Shown here: positions 1 to 8,617 of the stretch, one piece after another
Layout: the number at the start of each line of letters is the position of its first letter
Position numbering within the stretch: the stretch's first letter is position 1
NCBI GenBank assembly: GCA_963665595.2
Contig: CAXXJK010000005.1
Coordinates: forward strand, 558,001 to 622,000
Length of the DNA: 64,000 nt
Reading direction: 5' to 3'
DNA from: G963665595 sp963665595
Lineage (GTDB): Bacteria; Actinomycetota; Coriobacteriia; Coriobacteriales; CADBOM01
The notes under the pieces: model-generated
Told to the model about the DNA's origin: nothing
Database searches by the model: none
What the model saw: only the letters and a program-made list of their open reading frames with translations
Program-made: the position numbers and the translations under genes

Positions 1-936
1 ACAGTGTTGCCCAAACTGCAGGGGACGTGAAGGCAGCGCGCCATCGCACAGATCGCTGATGTTATGTATGCCTGCTGAAGGCAGTTCGCAGATCTGGTTG
101 AAATCACAGTCAAATATGCGCCCCGTCCATTCAACGGATATCTGGTCACGACACATCATGCCTTCCGTTGTCGCTGGATTGAACGCACGCGCTAGCTTCT
201 GCATATACCCTTCCATATTGCCACTACGCTCAAGCCACGTGCCAAAACGTCCTATAGGGTTATTCGTGATAGTAAGCAGGTTATTGAAAACGATGCCATA
301 GGCCGACTCAAGTTTTTCATGAAATTCTGCTGCAAGCGCTTCTTGGGAGGCGGGCATGAATGCGCCACGCGGATTATAGACGAGATCAAGTTGCAAGCGT
401 TCGTCAGAACCATACCCTAACGCATTAAGTTCGCGGATGACGGCTATGCACGCCTCAAAGGAGCCTGCGCCGCGCTGGGAGTCCATCTCACGTTCCGTAT
501 AGGCGGGCAGAGAAGAAACGACATTGATTCCGTGATCTGCGTAGCGTGGCACCAGATGTTGATATTCTGGTGCGGTAAGTATGACAAGGTTTGAGCGCAC
601 TATGATTTTAAGGTCGCGCTGGGCAAGCTCATCGATGAACCATTCGAAATGAGGATTCATCTCAGGGGCCCCGCCGGTTATATCGACGGTGGTAAAAGGA
701 TGGGAGTCAAGAGCGGCAAGACACTGCTCTAATACCGCGCGTGACATGATTTCGGTGCGCGTGGGACCTGCCTCGATATGACAGTGCTTGCAAGCCAGAT
801 TGCAGAGTTTGCCTACATTGATCTGCATCGTATGAAGGGGAGAGCAACTCATCTGATGCTCGGGCGGTATCTGATCAATGAAGGGTGCGATACCCTGTAT
901 CTCTTCGCATGAACGAGCAGTTTGATATTCTGGCAT
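1..936 (-). CDS. arsS: ArsS-type radical SAM protein (arsenosugar biosynthesis), 3' end outside window
   Basis: Reading the minus strand from an ATG at 936 gives an open frame that runs off the window. Near residues 42-49 it has CNLACKHC, a CxxxCxxC radical SAM cluster site, then a TGGAPEMNP stretch typical of SAM binding. The C-terminal half has further cysteines and matches what I remember of the ArsS family, which makes the arsenosugar precursor by adding a 5'-deoxyadenosyl group to arsenic. The start has AAGGA about nine bases upstream. It lies 11 bases after the AhpD-like gene in the same direction, and this pair is the usual ArsS neighbourhood. About 312 codons are visible, so only the extreme C-terminus should be missing. 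Confidence 0.85.
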   Translation of the reverse strand, partial: MPEYQTARSCEEIQGIAPFIDQIPPEHQMSCSPLHTMQINVGKLCNLACKHCHIEAGPTRTEIMSRAVLEQCLAALDSHPFTTVDITGGAPEMNPHFEWFIDELAQRDLKIIVRSNLVILTAPEYQHLVPRYADHGINVVSSLPAYTEREMDSQRGAGSFEACIAVIRELNALGYGSDERLQLDLVYNPRGAFMPASQEALAAEFHEKLESAYGIVFNNLLTITNNPIGRFGTWLERSGNMEGYMQKLARAFNPATTEGMMCRDQISVEWTGRIFDCDFNQICELPSAGIHNISDLCDGALPSRPLQFGQHC

Positions 937-947
937 TAAGGAGTTCC

Positions 948-1280
948 TTACATCTCAAGTTTATTCATGACATTCTTTGCTTGCATGCCGTGGGCAAGTG
1001 TCGCGCCTCCGCGGATGGCAGCGGCAACATGGACAGCTTCTGTGATTTGATCGCGCGTGACGCCCTTGCTCAAAAGATCTTGTGTGTAGGAGTCGATACA
1101 ATAGGGGCACTGCACCGCGTGCGCAACAGCCAGTGCAATCAGCGACTTTTCCCGTGCAGTCAGGGCACCTTCGGCAAAGACTTCGCCGTACCAACCCATG
1201 AATTTCTCCCAAAGTTCGGGAGCATCCTCGCCCATATTACCAAACTCTGCAAGGTCTGAAGGGTTGTAATAAGTTTCCAT
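948..1280 (-). CDS. Arsenosugar biosynthesis-associated AhpD-like peroxidase-family protein
   Basis: This 110-residue protein belongs to the carboxymuconolactone decarboxylase/AhpD fold. It has the redox pair in CPYCIDSYTQDLL followed by the conserved histidine in AEAVHVAAAIRGG-like context (EAVHVAAAIRGGATL). I place the start at ATG 1280, preceded by AAAGGATATACG; a longer in-frame reading to 1358 lacks a ribosome site. It is co-transcribed with arsS 11 bases downstream. Family members next to ArsS are annotated as peroxidase-like proteins of arsenosugar biosynthesis; the exact reaction is not established. The assignment comes from the overall sequence and from the neighbour. Confidence 0.85.
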   Translation of the reverse strand: METYYNPSDLAEFGNMGEDAPELWEKFMGWYGEVFAEGALTAREKSLIALAVAHAVQCPYCIDSYTQDLLSKGVTRDQITEAVHVAAAIRGGATLAHGMQAKNVMNKLEM

Positions 1281-2087
1281 CGTATATCCTTTCATGCGTC
1301 GGTATAGTTGTTGCTGTCTATTATATGACAATGTCTTATAATAAGAATAGCATAGCACCGTATGGTATATAGAGGGATTTTTAAAAACGTTGATTGATCA
1401 TGCGTTTTGCTGAGCAGCTGTTTGAACAATGAAAATTGTAACTATGATTGAGATTTCGTGGTAGAATACACCCTGTGTGCAAAAGCTGGTAGGAGATGCG
1501 ACGCACAAAAGTATGTCTGCTTTGTCTGAGGGGAGACTGCGGACACCTGCGAGGAACGTCAGCTTTTGCACAACATTCTGATCGCCGCAGATGGTGAGAA
1601 GTCGATGAAGACAAGACACTGGCATTGATTTTAACGAGTTCTTAAAACTCTTTCCTTGTTCTTCAGAGCATATGACCGTTGAACATCAAACGGTTTCGCT
1701 GCGGCCCTCTTTGACTCGCCGTACCCGTAGGGGCGGTGATTCGGTATCTGGGGGCGGGTGCGGTCCAGCCAAGATGGCTGTTCCACGCCCGCGTGGTGCC
1801 TGCGCGTATCTATCGCGACTCATTTTTTCATCAGCATTAATTGAATATGATAAACACCTGAGAACACGTCTGTTGTTTGCTTCGACGTTCTGCCGGAAAG
1901 GGAGCAGCAGACAGCCGAAGATTTCATGATTATGTTACCGAACACCGGTAAGGTACTCGTAAGGACGAGGTAATAATTGCGATCTATCTGATGGGTTGCA
2001 TATAACCCGCATCACCTGTTATATATTTTGCGTGCGGGCCAGAAACTTGATAACCACGCGGTTATAAATATATATATGAATATGTAT
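1281..2087. other. Gene-free leader region rich in inverted repeats
   Basis: About 800 bases without a convincing gene. Open frames here are short and lack start sites and family likeness. On the plus strand I see several hairpins: a G+C-rich one near 1755-1797 with arms CAGCC/GGCTG around AAGAT inside GCGGGTGCGG...CCACGCCCGC; TTACCG/CGGTAA near 1936-1953; TACTCG/CGAGGTA near 1957-1973; and GGGTT/AACCC near 1993-2009. The run of hairpins followed by the transporter gene at 2190 suggests a structured leader or small RNA, but no riboswitch class I know fits. Confidence 0.4.
1476..1572. ncRNA. Putative structured RNA closed by a 13-bp inverted repeat
   Basis: TGTGCAAAAGCTG at 1476-1488 and its exact reverse complement at 1560-1572 enclose 71 bases. 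A TAGAAT hexamer at 1462-1467 sits the right distance upstream to be a -10 element with transcription starting at about 1475, just before the stem; no good -35 is visible. The interior has further short pairings. There is no matching RNA family that I can name, and the strand is inferred only from the -10 position (plus). It could also be a protein-binding palindrome. Confidence 0.3.
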
Positions 2088-2116
2088 TTAACTTATTATT
2101 CTTATTGTAATATAAT
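2088..2116 (+). promoter_or_regulatory. Sigma70-type promoter of the ABC importer binding-protein gene
   Basis: TATAAT at 2111-2116 is preceded by TTAACT at 2088-2093 with a 17-base spacer, in very A+T-rich DNA. It lies 73 bases ahead of the ATG at 2190. Confidence 0.5.
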
Positions 2117-2189
2117 TCGCCAGAGGATAATCACATACTAAACGTGAGCCTATCAAATTCCGTAGTTTTTAGTTAGGAGTGTTACCGCT

Positions 2190-3242
2190 ATGACGAAACG
2201 GGTCAGAAAACCCATCATATTGTTGTGTGTCGTCCTTTTGGGCCTTTTTTCAGTTGTGGGTTGTGCTTCTTCATCAAAGAGCACATCGGCAGAAAAAGTC
2301 GCGGCCGACCGTGTCGTGACCGATATGAACGGTGACCAGATAACGGTTGCCGCAAATGCACAAACCATCATGACGGTTAACTCAGTAGCAACACAGATAG
2401 TGCTCATGCTTGGCGGCGACGCGGCTGCCTGCACCGTTGGACAAGGTTTCATCTATACCGATGGGAGCCTGAACAAGCAGATGTTTCCCGGGCTGAATGC
2501 CGTGCCGACCTTCACACGTGATGATGTGAACGTTGAGTCGGTCATGAACATCAATCCTGGTCTTCTTATCATCGACAACAAAGACACCGTTACTACCCTG
2601 CGTAACGCGGGTTTACCGGTTGCGTATGTATCGGTGACTTCTCCTGAGACGCTCATGCAGGCGGTCCAAATTATAGGGGATGCGCTTGGCGGTAATGCGG
2701 CGGTTAAGGCTGACGAATACTGCGCTTACTATCAAGATACCATCAATTCAATAACAGCTCGGTCGGCAAGTTTGAGTAGTGCGCAAAAGCCCAATGTCTT
2801 ATACCTACGTTCTGCTACTCAAACTACGGGTGCAGGCTCGATGCCTGACTTCTGGATATCTGCTGTGGGCGGAAAGAATGTTGGGACTACGCTCGGCTTA
2901 AATGGTTCCGGCGCAAGTATTACCCTAGAAGCAATACTGAACGCTAATCCTGACATCATTATCTGCGAGAAGAGCGACGTATACAAAACCATCACTACCG
3001 ACAAAGCCTATTCCCAGCTCAGCGCGGTCAAAAATGGCAACGTCTACCTTGCACCGTTTGGCACAGCCGTGTGGTCTATGGGCACCGCGGAGGCAGTCCT
3101 GCAGCTTTCTTGGGCAGGTACGGTCATAAATCCTAGCCTTTACGCTGATGTTAACGTAGACAACGTGACCAAAGATTTCTTCAACAAGTTCTACGGATAT
3201 AACCTGAGCACGACAGATCTTAACACGATTTTTCATCGCTAG
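2190..3242 (+). CDS. ABC transporter substrate-binding lipoprotein (siderophore/cobalamin-type)
   Basis: A 350-residue protein with an N-terminal signal ending in a lipobox, SVVGC, so it is exported and lipid-anchored. The body has the class III (helical-linker) binding-protein pattern: DQITVAANAQTIMTVN near residue 50, NPGLLIIDN in the first lobe, ANPDIIICEKS in the second. That family binds ferric siderophores, haem, cobalamin or other metal complexes; the ligand cannot be read from sequence. The ATG at 2190 has TTAGGAG upstream. The permease and ATPase follow after an intervening antisense LysR gene, so this gene has its own promoter. Confidence 0.85.
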   Translation: MTKRVRKPIILLCVVLLGLFSVVGCASSSKSTSAEKVAADRVVTDMNGDQITVAANAQTIMTVNSVATQIVLMLGGDAAACTVGQGFIYTDGSLNKQMFPGLNAVPTFTRDDVNVESVMNINPGLLIIDNKDTVTTLRNAGLPVAYVSVTSPETLMQAVQIIGDALGGNAAVKADEYCAYYQDTINSITARSASLSSAQKPNVLYLRSATQTTGAGSMPDFWISAVGGKNVGTTLGLNGSGASITLEAILNANPDIIICEKSDVYKTITTDKAYSQLSAVKNGNVYLAPFGTAVWSMGTAEAVLQLSWAGTVINPSLYADVNVDNVTKDFFNKFYGYNLSTTDLNTIFHR

Positions 3243-3250
3243 TATCTCGC

Positions 3251-4192
3251 TCAGGCATTACCTTCAAACACCTCGAGCGTATGGGTGGTTACGGGTATTC
3301 CGAGATAGCCCAGTGCAAAATCTCTGAATACCCGGCCAACCGGTGTCAGCCGGTTCTCGCGGGGGAAGGCAATGCAGAGTGTCTGTTTGGGTAAAGATTT
3401 TCGTAGTCGTATGTAGGAAAACTGCTGTTCCGGATGTCCTTCATCACAGCAAGACAATCTGCGTGCATCAAAATCTGACTGGGCAATGAAGGAAACACAC
3501 TGGTTTGAGCCTACGAATTGGAATTGAGCGAGGCCACTGGTGGCGGTTGCCCGAATCCAGGGGACAAAACCGCTGTCGATACAGAGTTGATAACTTTGTT
3601 CATATAAGCCAGTGGAGGTTGTCATGAAAACAAAGGGGTCATCTTTGAAGGCATCAAGACTTGTCTGCCCACAGTGCGCAAGAGGGTGTTCGCTTGAAAC
3701 AAGAAGCCCCGTTTCGTCTTCTGCAAAAGGAATGCCCTGTATGTGTGAGAAAGATTCTCCTTCGGTATAAAAGATGCCGTCAAAGTCGGCAAGTAGTTGA
3801 GAGGTCTTGGCAAGTTTTCGCGCATCAAAGTCAACTTGAACCTGAGAGTTGTTGTGCATGAACTGTTCGATGCAAGGCAATATGACGTGTTGCGGAGAAA
3901 ACACCCCCAGCCTCAATGTTCCTGTTTGCCCGGTGGCCAGTTCGTTTACCAGTAACGTGGCATTGTTGAGTTCGCGTAGGGAAGCCTCGACACCTTTCAG
4001 GAAAAAGCGGCCCTTTTCATTGAGGTATATGCGCTTTCCTATGCGATCAAACAACGGTGCGCCCAGTTCACGCTCGAGGTTGCCGATTGTTTTTGAAAGT
4101 GCGGGTTGCGAAATATGAAGACTGACGGCTGCGCGAGAAACACTTTCAAGCTTTGCCACCTGAACGAAGTATCGCAGTTGCATAAGTTCCAT
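3251..4192 (-). CDS. LysR-family transcriptional regulator
   Basis: A 313-residue protein with the LysR winged helix at the N-terminus (MELMQLRYFVQVAKLESVS, then SLHISQPALSKTIGNLE) and an effector-binding domain after about residue 90. It faces away from the permease gene at 4297, with a 100-base A+T-rich gap between them, and ends eight bases after the binding-protein gene on the opposite strand. Its position inside the importer gene set suggests that it senses the imported ligand or a related metabolite and controls the divergent promoter. Confidence 0.85.
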   Translation of the reverse strand: MELMQLRYFVQVAKLESVSRAAVSLHISQPALSKTIGNLERELGAPLFDRIGKRIYLNEKGRFFLKGVEASLRELNNATLLVNELATGQTGTLRLGVFSPQHVILPCIEQFMHNNSQVQVDFDARKLAKTSQLLADFDGIFYTEGESFSHIQGIPFAEDETGLLVSSEHPLAHCGQTSLDAFKDDPFVFMTTSTGLYEQSYQLCIDSGFVPWIRATATSGLAQFQFVGSNQCVSFIAQSDFDARRLSCCDEGHPEQQFSYIRLRKSLPKQTLCIAFPRENRLTPVGRVFRDFALGYLGIPVTTHTLEVFEGNA

Positions 4193-4235
4193 GAAGTACC
4201 TTATATATTCTAGTATTTATATATTTCCAAATAGA

Positions 4236-4258
4236 TATAATATACCAACTATATAGTT
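4236..4258 (+). promoter_or_regulatory. -10 element and dyad in the LysR-permease intergenic region
   Basis: TATAAT at 4236-4241 is followed by the imperfect palindrome CCAACTATATAGTTTGG at 4245-4261. The dyad overlaps the expected transcription start of the permease gene and would suit a LysR-type or metal-dependent repressor. The predicted start leaves only about ten bases before TTG 4258, which argues for a downstream start codon. Confidence 0.35.
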
Positions 4259-4296
4259 TGGCAATACCAGTGAACGAACGAAAGGTCTGCACCCAC

Positions 4297-5484
4297 GTGA
4301 AACAAGAAAGCAAGATTACCTGCGATGCGGATGCGATACCGGCGGTAGATAGAGGGTCTTCAACACGTGCGGATCATCAAGCTATTGTCAGGCATGTCTT
4401 GCAAGAAAATCGGCGATTCCCCATTTTTTCGGGTGCGCTGCTCATCATATTGATCGTGATTGTCTTCACCGTCTGCTTGTTCGTGGGCCGCTATAACACC
4501 ACACCCGATGTGCTCATGGGTGCTATAGCCCACGGATTTCTCCAATTCTTCATTGATATTCTCGAATTGCCCACTCACCTTGAGGGCATTGATTACACAA
4601 TCGTCAATCCCATCCCCGTTACCTGGGAGACCAACGTCGACATCGTACTCTGGACTGTGCGCTTGCCGCGGTTACTTGCGGTCATTTTTGTAGGAGGTGG
4701 TTTGGCGGTGGCAGGGGCAAACTATCAAGGTGTGTTCAGGAATCCTCTGGTTTCTGAGGGTATCTTAGGGGTCTCTGCGGGTGCAAGCTTGGGCGCTTCT
4801 ATCGCAATCTTGCTTCAGTCTTCAACATGGGTAATCAGCGTTGCTGCGTTTCTGGGCGGTATCGCGGCTGTTTCGCTCACCTGTGGCGTTAGCGCTGTGT
4901 TTAAAGGTAACCGCACACTTATTCTGGTTCTTGCGGGCACCGTGGTGGGGAGTCTGTTCAGTGCGGGGGTTTCCATCGTGAAATACATGGCACCTACCGA
5001 CACTGCCCTGCCCGACATTACCTTCTGGCTTATGGGCTCGTTTGCAAAGGTCAAGATCGATCAGCTACTTTTTGTGTTGCCTGCTATTACGATCTCGGTG
5101 ATAATTCTTCAGGCTTTCTGCTGGAAGCTCAATGTCTTATCTCTGGGGGACGAAGAAGCACAATCTCTTGGCGTCAATACTCGTTATACCCGGTTGACGA
5201 TTATCGTCTTTTCAACCATTATCACCGCGGTCTCGGTGTGCATTTGCGGCATGGTTGGTTGGGTGGGGATGATCATCCCTCAAATTACCCGTATGATCGT
5301 TGGCCCGGATAACAGACGCCTTATTCCCTGTTCGTTTGCAGCAGGAGCCCTGTTTCTCATGATTGTCGATACGGTCTGCCGCACGCTTTTGGTTACCGAG
5401 ATTCCGGTGGGTATTGTTACATCGCTCATTGGTGCCCCCATCTTTTTGGTACTGTTGCTCAGAATTTCCAAGGGGTGGTCGTAA
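4297..5484 (+). CDS. FecCD/BtuC-family ABC transporter permease
   Basis: An integral membrane protein of about 395 residues with roughly ten hydrophobic segments and FecCD landmarks: LPRLLAVIFVGGGLAVAGANYQG, then NPLVSEGILGVSAGASLGA, and near the end GWVGMIIPQITRMIVGPDNR. It forms the channel of the importer. GTG 4297 has AAAGG ten bases upstream and suits the promoter position; TTG 4258 and GTG 4270 are longer in-frame options without ribosome sites. A hydrophilic N-terminal tail of about 35 residues precedes the first membrane segment. Its stop overlaps the ATPase start (TAATG). Confidence 0.87.
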   Translation: MKQESKITCDADAIPAVDRGSSTRADHQAIVRHVLQENRRFPIFSGALLIILIVIVFTVCLFVGRYNTTPDVLMGAIAHGFLQFFIDILELPTHLEGIDYTIVNPIPVTWETNVDIVLWTVRLPRLLAVIFVGGGLAVAGANYQGVFRNPLVSEGILGVSAGASLGASIAILLQSSTWVISVAAFLGGIAAVSLTCGVSAVFKGNRTLILVLAGTVVGSLFSAGVSIVKYMAPTDTALPDITFWLMGSFAKVKIDQLLFVLPAITISVIILQAFCWKLNVLSLGDEEAQSLGVNTRYTRLTIIVFSTIITAVSVCICGMVGWVGMIIPQITRMIVGPDNRRLIPCSFAAGALFLMIVDTVCRTLLVTEIPVGIVTSLIGAPIFLVLLLRISKGWS

Positions 5485-6275
5485 TGAGTATCATCACCGT
5501 CAAAGATGCGGCGTTTTCCTATGATGGCAAGGCCTCTGTGTTCTCTCATCTCAATTGTGAAATATCTGATCAAGACATCTTCTGTATTCTCGGTCCTAAC
5601 GGTATAGGAAAATCTACCTTCCTGAAAGCTCTGATGAATCTTCACGCGCTCAGCGCTGGTGTCGTTGAACTTGACGGAACAGACATACGCACCATACCGC
5701 AGAAGACATTGGCCAAGCAGATAGCATTTATCCCGCAGACCTATCAGTTTGCCTTTCCCTACAGAGTGCTTGATGTGGTGCTCATGGGACGAACGCCTCA
5801 TTTGAATGCCATGGCGCGACCGTCTGAGGAAGATATTGAGATTGCGGTTGAAGCCATCGAGACGCTACGGCTTGAACCGCTTATGTATCGTGCCTGCAGT
5901 CAGTTATCGGGCGGGCAGATGCAGTTGGTCATGCTCGCGCGCGCCCTTGCTCAGGAAGCCCGTTTTCTCATGCTTGATGAGCCAACGAGTCACCTTGATT
6001 ATGGCAGGCAAATGCAGACACTCGATATTATCGAAGCAGTCAACGCGGGTGGCAGGGGAGTCATCATGACGACGCATCACCCTGACCACGCGTTCATGAT
6101 AAGTAATAAAGTCGCCGTCATGGAAGACGGCACCTTCGTCGGCGTGGGCACGCCCGATGAGATGATTACCGAAGAAAGGCTCTACAAGATTTACGGAATC
6201 AAGGTCCATGTGATTCCCCAGGATATGGATATAAACCGCAAGGTATGCATACCTGTTCGCAACCATACGAATTGA
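5484..6275 (+). CDS. FepC/BtuD-family ABC transporter ATP-binding protein
   Basis: A 263-residue ATPase with Walker A GPNGIGKST, the signature LSGGQMQLV, Walker B FLMLDEPTSHLD and switch histidine in TTHHPDHA. It drives the permease encoded just upstream; the ATG at 5484 overlaps the permease stop by one base, so translation is probably coupled. An in-frame GTG at 5475 would add three residues inside the permease gene. Family membership with siderophore or cobalamin importers is clear; the substrate is not. Confidence 0.9.
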   Translation: MSIITVKDAAFSYDGKASVFSHLNCEISDQDIFCILGPNGIGKSTFLKALMNLHALSAGVVELDGTDIRTIPQKTLAKQIAFIPQTYQFAFPYRVLDVVLMGRTPHLNAMARPSEEDIEIAVEAIETLRLEPLMYRACSQLSGGQMQLVMLARALAQEARFLMLDEPTSHLDYGRQMQTLDIIEAVNAGGRGVIMTTHHPDHAFMISNKVAVMEDGTFVGVGTPDEMITEERLYKIYGIKVHVIPQDMDINRKVCIPVRNHTN

Positions 6276-6314
6276 GATCAAATAACAAAACCATCGCAAG
6301 AAGGAGAGATGTTG

Positions 6315-7175
6315 ATGAACGGCTGGATAGATTGGCGTGCTATTGAACGTCAAAATGATTGGGGTCTGCGCGAGACATCGGATGCGATGTGCGCGTTGTG
6401 GGACGAAGATGCCGAAATGTGGGACAAGCGCTGGAAGGCCGAAGAGTGCTTTACCCAAAGGCAGGCTTTGGCGATGGATGTTTTGCCAAGCGATAGTGTT
6501 ATAGACATCGGCTGCGGCGCGGGTCCTCTTGCCTTGTTCGTTGCACCGCGCGTACAAGAGCTGGTGGCATTTGACTGTGGCGAACAGATGCTGGCCATAC
6601 TGCGTGACAATGCTCATGCACGCGGCATTTCAAACATTCAGACAATACAGGGCAATTGGTACGAGGCAGAACCAGGGAGAGACTTCCCGGTGTGCGATGT
6701 GGCAATCACGCGGTGGTCTCCTGCACAGGGCGACATCTTGAAGTTCAGCCGTTGCGCACGCCGCTACTGCTATTCAGTCAGCAGCTGTGCTCCCGCATTC
6801 GAAAAAGATGGATTCTCACGTGCGGGTTATTGGTGTCGTAGTACGGTTGATGAAACCATGAATCGTACGCCACGACCCTGCGCACGCAAGTATGGCTTCA
6901 ATGTGCATTTCAACCTACTCTACGATGCCGGTGCGAATCCGGTTATCAATTATATTGAAGAGGGGTTTGAACTGATCGGGGACAGCAAAGAGGCCGTGTT
7001 TGCACAGCTCGCTGAGCGTTTTAGCGCAGAAGACGAATCCTCTGATACGGGTCGTCCCACGTGTTTGCCTTTTGAGAACAAGATTATGCAGAGAAGCGAT
7101 GGAACGTGGTATCTCAACCATCGCCATCGTATTGTGATTATGGGATGGGACCCACGCGAGATAACCTACGAATAG
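6315..7175 (+). CDS. Class I SAM-dependent methyltransferase
   Basis: A 286-residue protein with motif I VIDIGCGAGPLALF near residues 60-75, then FDCGEQML (motif II-like) and NWYEAEPG before motif IV. The second ATG, 6315, is chosen because AAGGAGA lies eight bases upstream; ATG 6309 is too close to it. It sits 39 bases after the ABC ATPase on the same strand, so it may act on the imported compound or process a metal chelate. The C-terminal half is cysteine-poor and I do not recognise its substrate-binding region. Confidence 0.75.
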   Translation: MNGWIDWRAIERQNDWGLRETSDAMCALWDEDAEMWDKRWKAEECFTQRQALAMDVLPSDSVIDIGCGAGPLALFVAPRVQELVAFDCGEQMLAILRDNAHARGISNIQTIQGNWYEAEPGRDFPVCDVAITRWSPAQGDILKFSRCARRYCYSVSSCAPAFEKDGFSRAGYWCRSTVDETMNRTPRPCARKYGFNVHFNLLYDAGANPVINYIEEGFELIGDSKEAVFAQLAERFSAEDESSDTGRPTCLPFENKIMQRSDGTWYLNHRHRIVIMGWDPREITYE

Positions 7176-7218
7176 GCCGTAACGTGAGATAACCGCTACT
7201 GACGAATAAGCCGTGCTC

Positions 7219-7268
7219 TATCAGATGCCTCTCAGATACGGTTTGCGCCAACTGAGAGGCATCTGATA
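7219..7268. terminator. Bidirectional hairpin between convergent genes
   Basis: Perfect 17-bp arms (TATCAGATGCCTCTCAG and its complement) enclose a 16-base loop between the methyltransferase and ferritin genes, which converge here. There is no strong T-run, so this is a terminator by position and stem strength only. Confidence 0.6.
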
Positions 7269-7307
7269 CGTTGTTACACCAAGCATATAGAACACGTATC
7301 GAATTAC

Positions 7308-7820
7308 TTACAACACCAATGAGGGTGGGGCATAGAGACGCGTAGCATATTCCTGATCAAGTAGATATAAACCTTTGGGGTCTGTGCCAAATAATGTCAT
7401 CTTGTCAATAAGATTGCGGGCATTTTCCTCTTCTTCACCTTGTTCTTTGATAAACCAGTCGAGGAACTGCATGGTACGGTAATCTTTTGCCGCCGCCGCC
7501 GCGTCATAGATGGTATCGATGAGACTCGTTACGTACTCTTCGTGAGCAAGTCCGGCTTTGAGCGGTGTCATGGTATCGGGGAAGGTGTTTTCAGGCATAT
7601 CGATACTCTCAAGCGTGATAGGCCAGTTGTTGTTTAGGAGATATTGGCGAAATAGGAGAGCATGGTCGCGCTCTTCTTGAGTTTGAACATCGTACCAGTG
7701 AGAAAATCCGCTCAGGCCTTTGAGCTCAAAGTAATTTGCAAATGACATGTAGAGGTAGGCAGAATACAGTTCCTTGTTAATCTGGACATTCAGCAACGCG
7801 CCGACTTTTTCATCAAGCAT
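7308..7820 (-). CDS. ftnA: Bacterial non-haem ferritin
   Basis: A 170-residue four-helix protein with ferroxidase-centre ligands visible as NKELYSAYLYMSFANYFE, QEERDHALLF and KEQGEEEENA. It oxidises ferrous iron and stores it in a 24-subunit shell in the cytoplasm. ATG 7820 is preceded by GAGGAGGATATC, an excellent ribosome site; the longer in-frame reading to 7895 is rejected. It stands alone, but lies near an iron-type importer gene set, which fits iron handling. Confidence 0.92.
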   Translation of the reverse strand: MLDEKVGALLNVQINKELYSAYLYMSFANYFELKGLSGFSHWYDVQTQEERDHALLFRQYLLNNNWPITLESIDMPENTFPDTMTPLKAGLAHEEYVTSLIDTIYDAAAAAKDYRTMQFLDWFIKEQGEEEENARNLIDKMTLFGTDPKGLYLLDQEYATRLYAPPSLVL

Positions 7821-8069
7821 GATATCCTCCTCAAGTGTCGAAACTGATTTCATATCAGCTTTATGATAGTCAGCTGAGGAACCCCTACATGTCAAGCAGG
7901 GGTTTATTCACGAAGGCTCCATGTGCATAGTTCGGCGTTTGTTCTGGTTTTATTACGTTGGGCTATGAGAATAGACCGCACTGCGATTTCGGCCTATAGT
8001 GACGCTATAATCTTGTGCAGGTGCAGAGGGCCATGGCCGGGAATCTCTCGGTCTGAAAGGAGCAATCGT

Positions 8070-8600
8070 ATGGAATCAACGTTGCGGGATCTCAAAAACC
8101 GTCGGAGCATCAGAAATTTCAAGCCGGATCAGATTACCGATGAAGAATTGGGAAAGATTCTTGAAGCCGGTATATTTGCCCCAACGGGTATGGGCAGACA
8201 GTCTGCAAAAATCATCGTCGTGCAGGATAGCGCTACGATCAGCAAACTATCAAAGATGAATGCCCTGTACTTTCCTCGGGCAGTGAATACTGATCTGTTC
8301 TACGGGGCGCCTACGCTTATCGTTGTGTTGGGGGACCGCTCCTCGTGGACGTGCGTGGAAGACGGAAGCCTGGTTATTGGGAACATGATGAATGCGGCGG
8401 CGGCTATTGGCGTGGGCTCATGTTGGATTCATCGTGCGAAAGAAGAGTTCGAATCAGAAGAGGGACAACAGCTCTTGAAGGAGTGGGGCATCACCGGCGA
8501 TTATGTGGGTATCGGCCATTGCGTTTTAGGGTATCCCGCAAGTGATGAGGCGCCTCGGGCGGCACCTCGCAAAGATGATTACATCACGTACATCCGATAG
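8070..8600 (+). CDS. Nitroreductase-family flavoprotein
   Basis: A 176-residue protein with the nitroreductase start LRDLKNRRSIRNFKPDQI (FMN-binding basic loop), APTGMGRQS and the C-terminal GYPASDEAPRAAPRKDD. The family uses FMN and NAD(P)H to reduce nitro groups, quinones or flavins. ATG 8070 follows GAAAGGAG; the open frame extends upstream to 7923 without a good start. The short length is usual for the single-domain subgroup. No operon partner; the gene on the other side converges. Confidence 0.85.
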   Translation: MESTLRDLKNRRSIRNFKPDQITDEELGKILEAGIFAPTGMGRQSAKIIVVQDSATISKLSKMNALYFPRAVNTDLFYGAPTLIVVLGDRSSWTCVEDGSLVIGNMMNAAAAIGVGSCWIHRAKEEFESEEGQQLLKEWGITGDYVGIGHCVLGYPASDEAPRAAPRKDDYITYIR

Positions 8601-8617
8601 CTAGATGCAGGCGGCAC

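Noticed and set aside
885..1259. 124-codon plus-strand frame over the AhpD-like gene
   Set aside because: It lies antisense to a gene with a clear family and ribosome site, and has no likeness of its own. Many similar antisense frames elsewhere were dropped for the same reason.
1885..1912. Text resembling the SRP RNA core (CCGGAAAGGGAGCAGC)
   Set aside because: The 5' side lacks the matching half of the symmetric loop, and the tip would be five bases instead of a GGAA tetraloop, so it does not fold as SRP helix 8.
1672..2087. Cobalamin, FMN, TPP or molybdenum-cofactor riboswitch before the importer
   Set aside because: None of the conserved blocks I know for these classes is present; only generic hairpins are.
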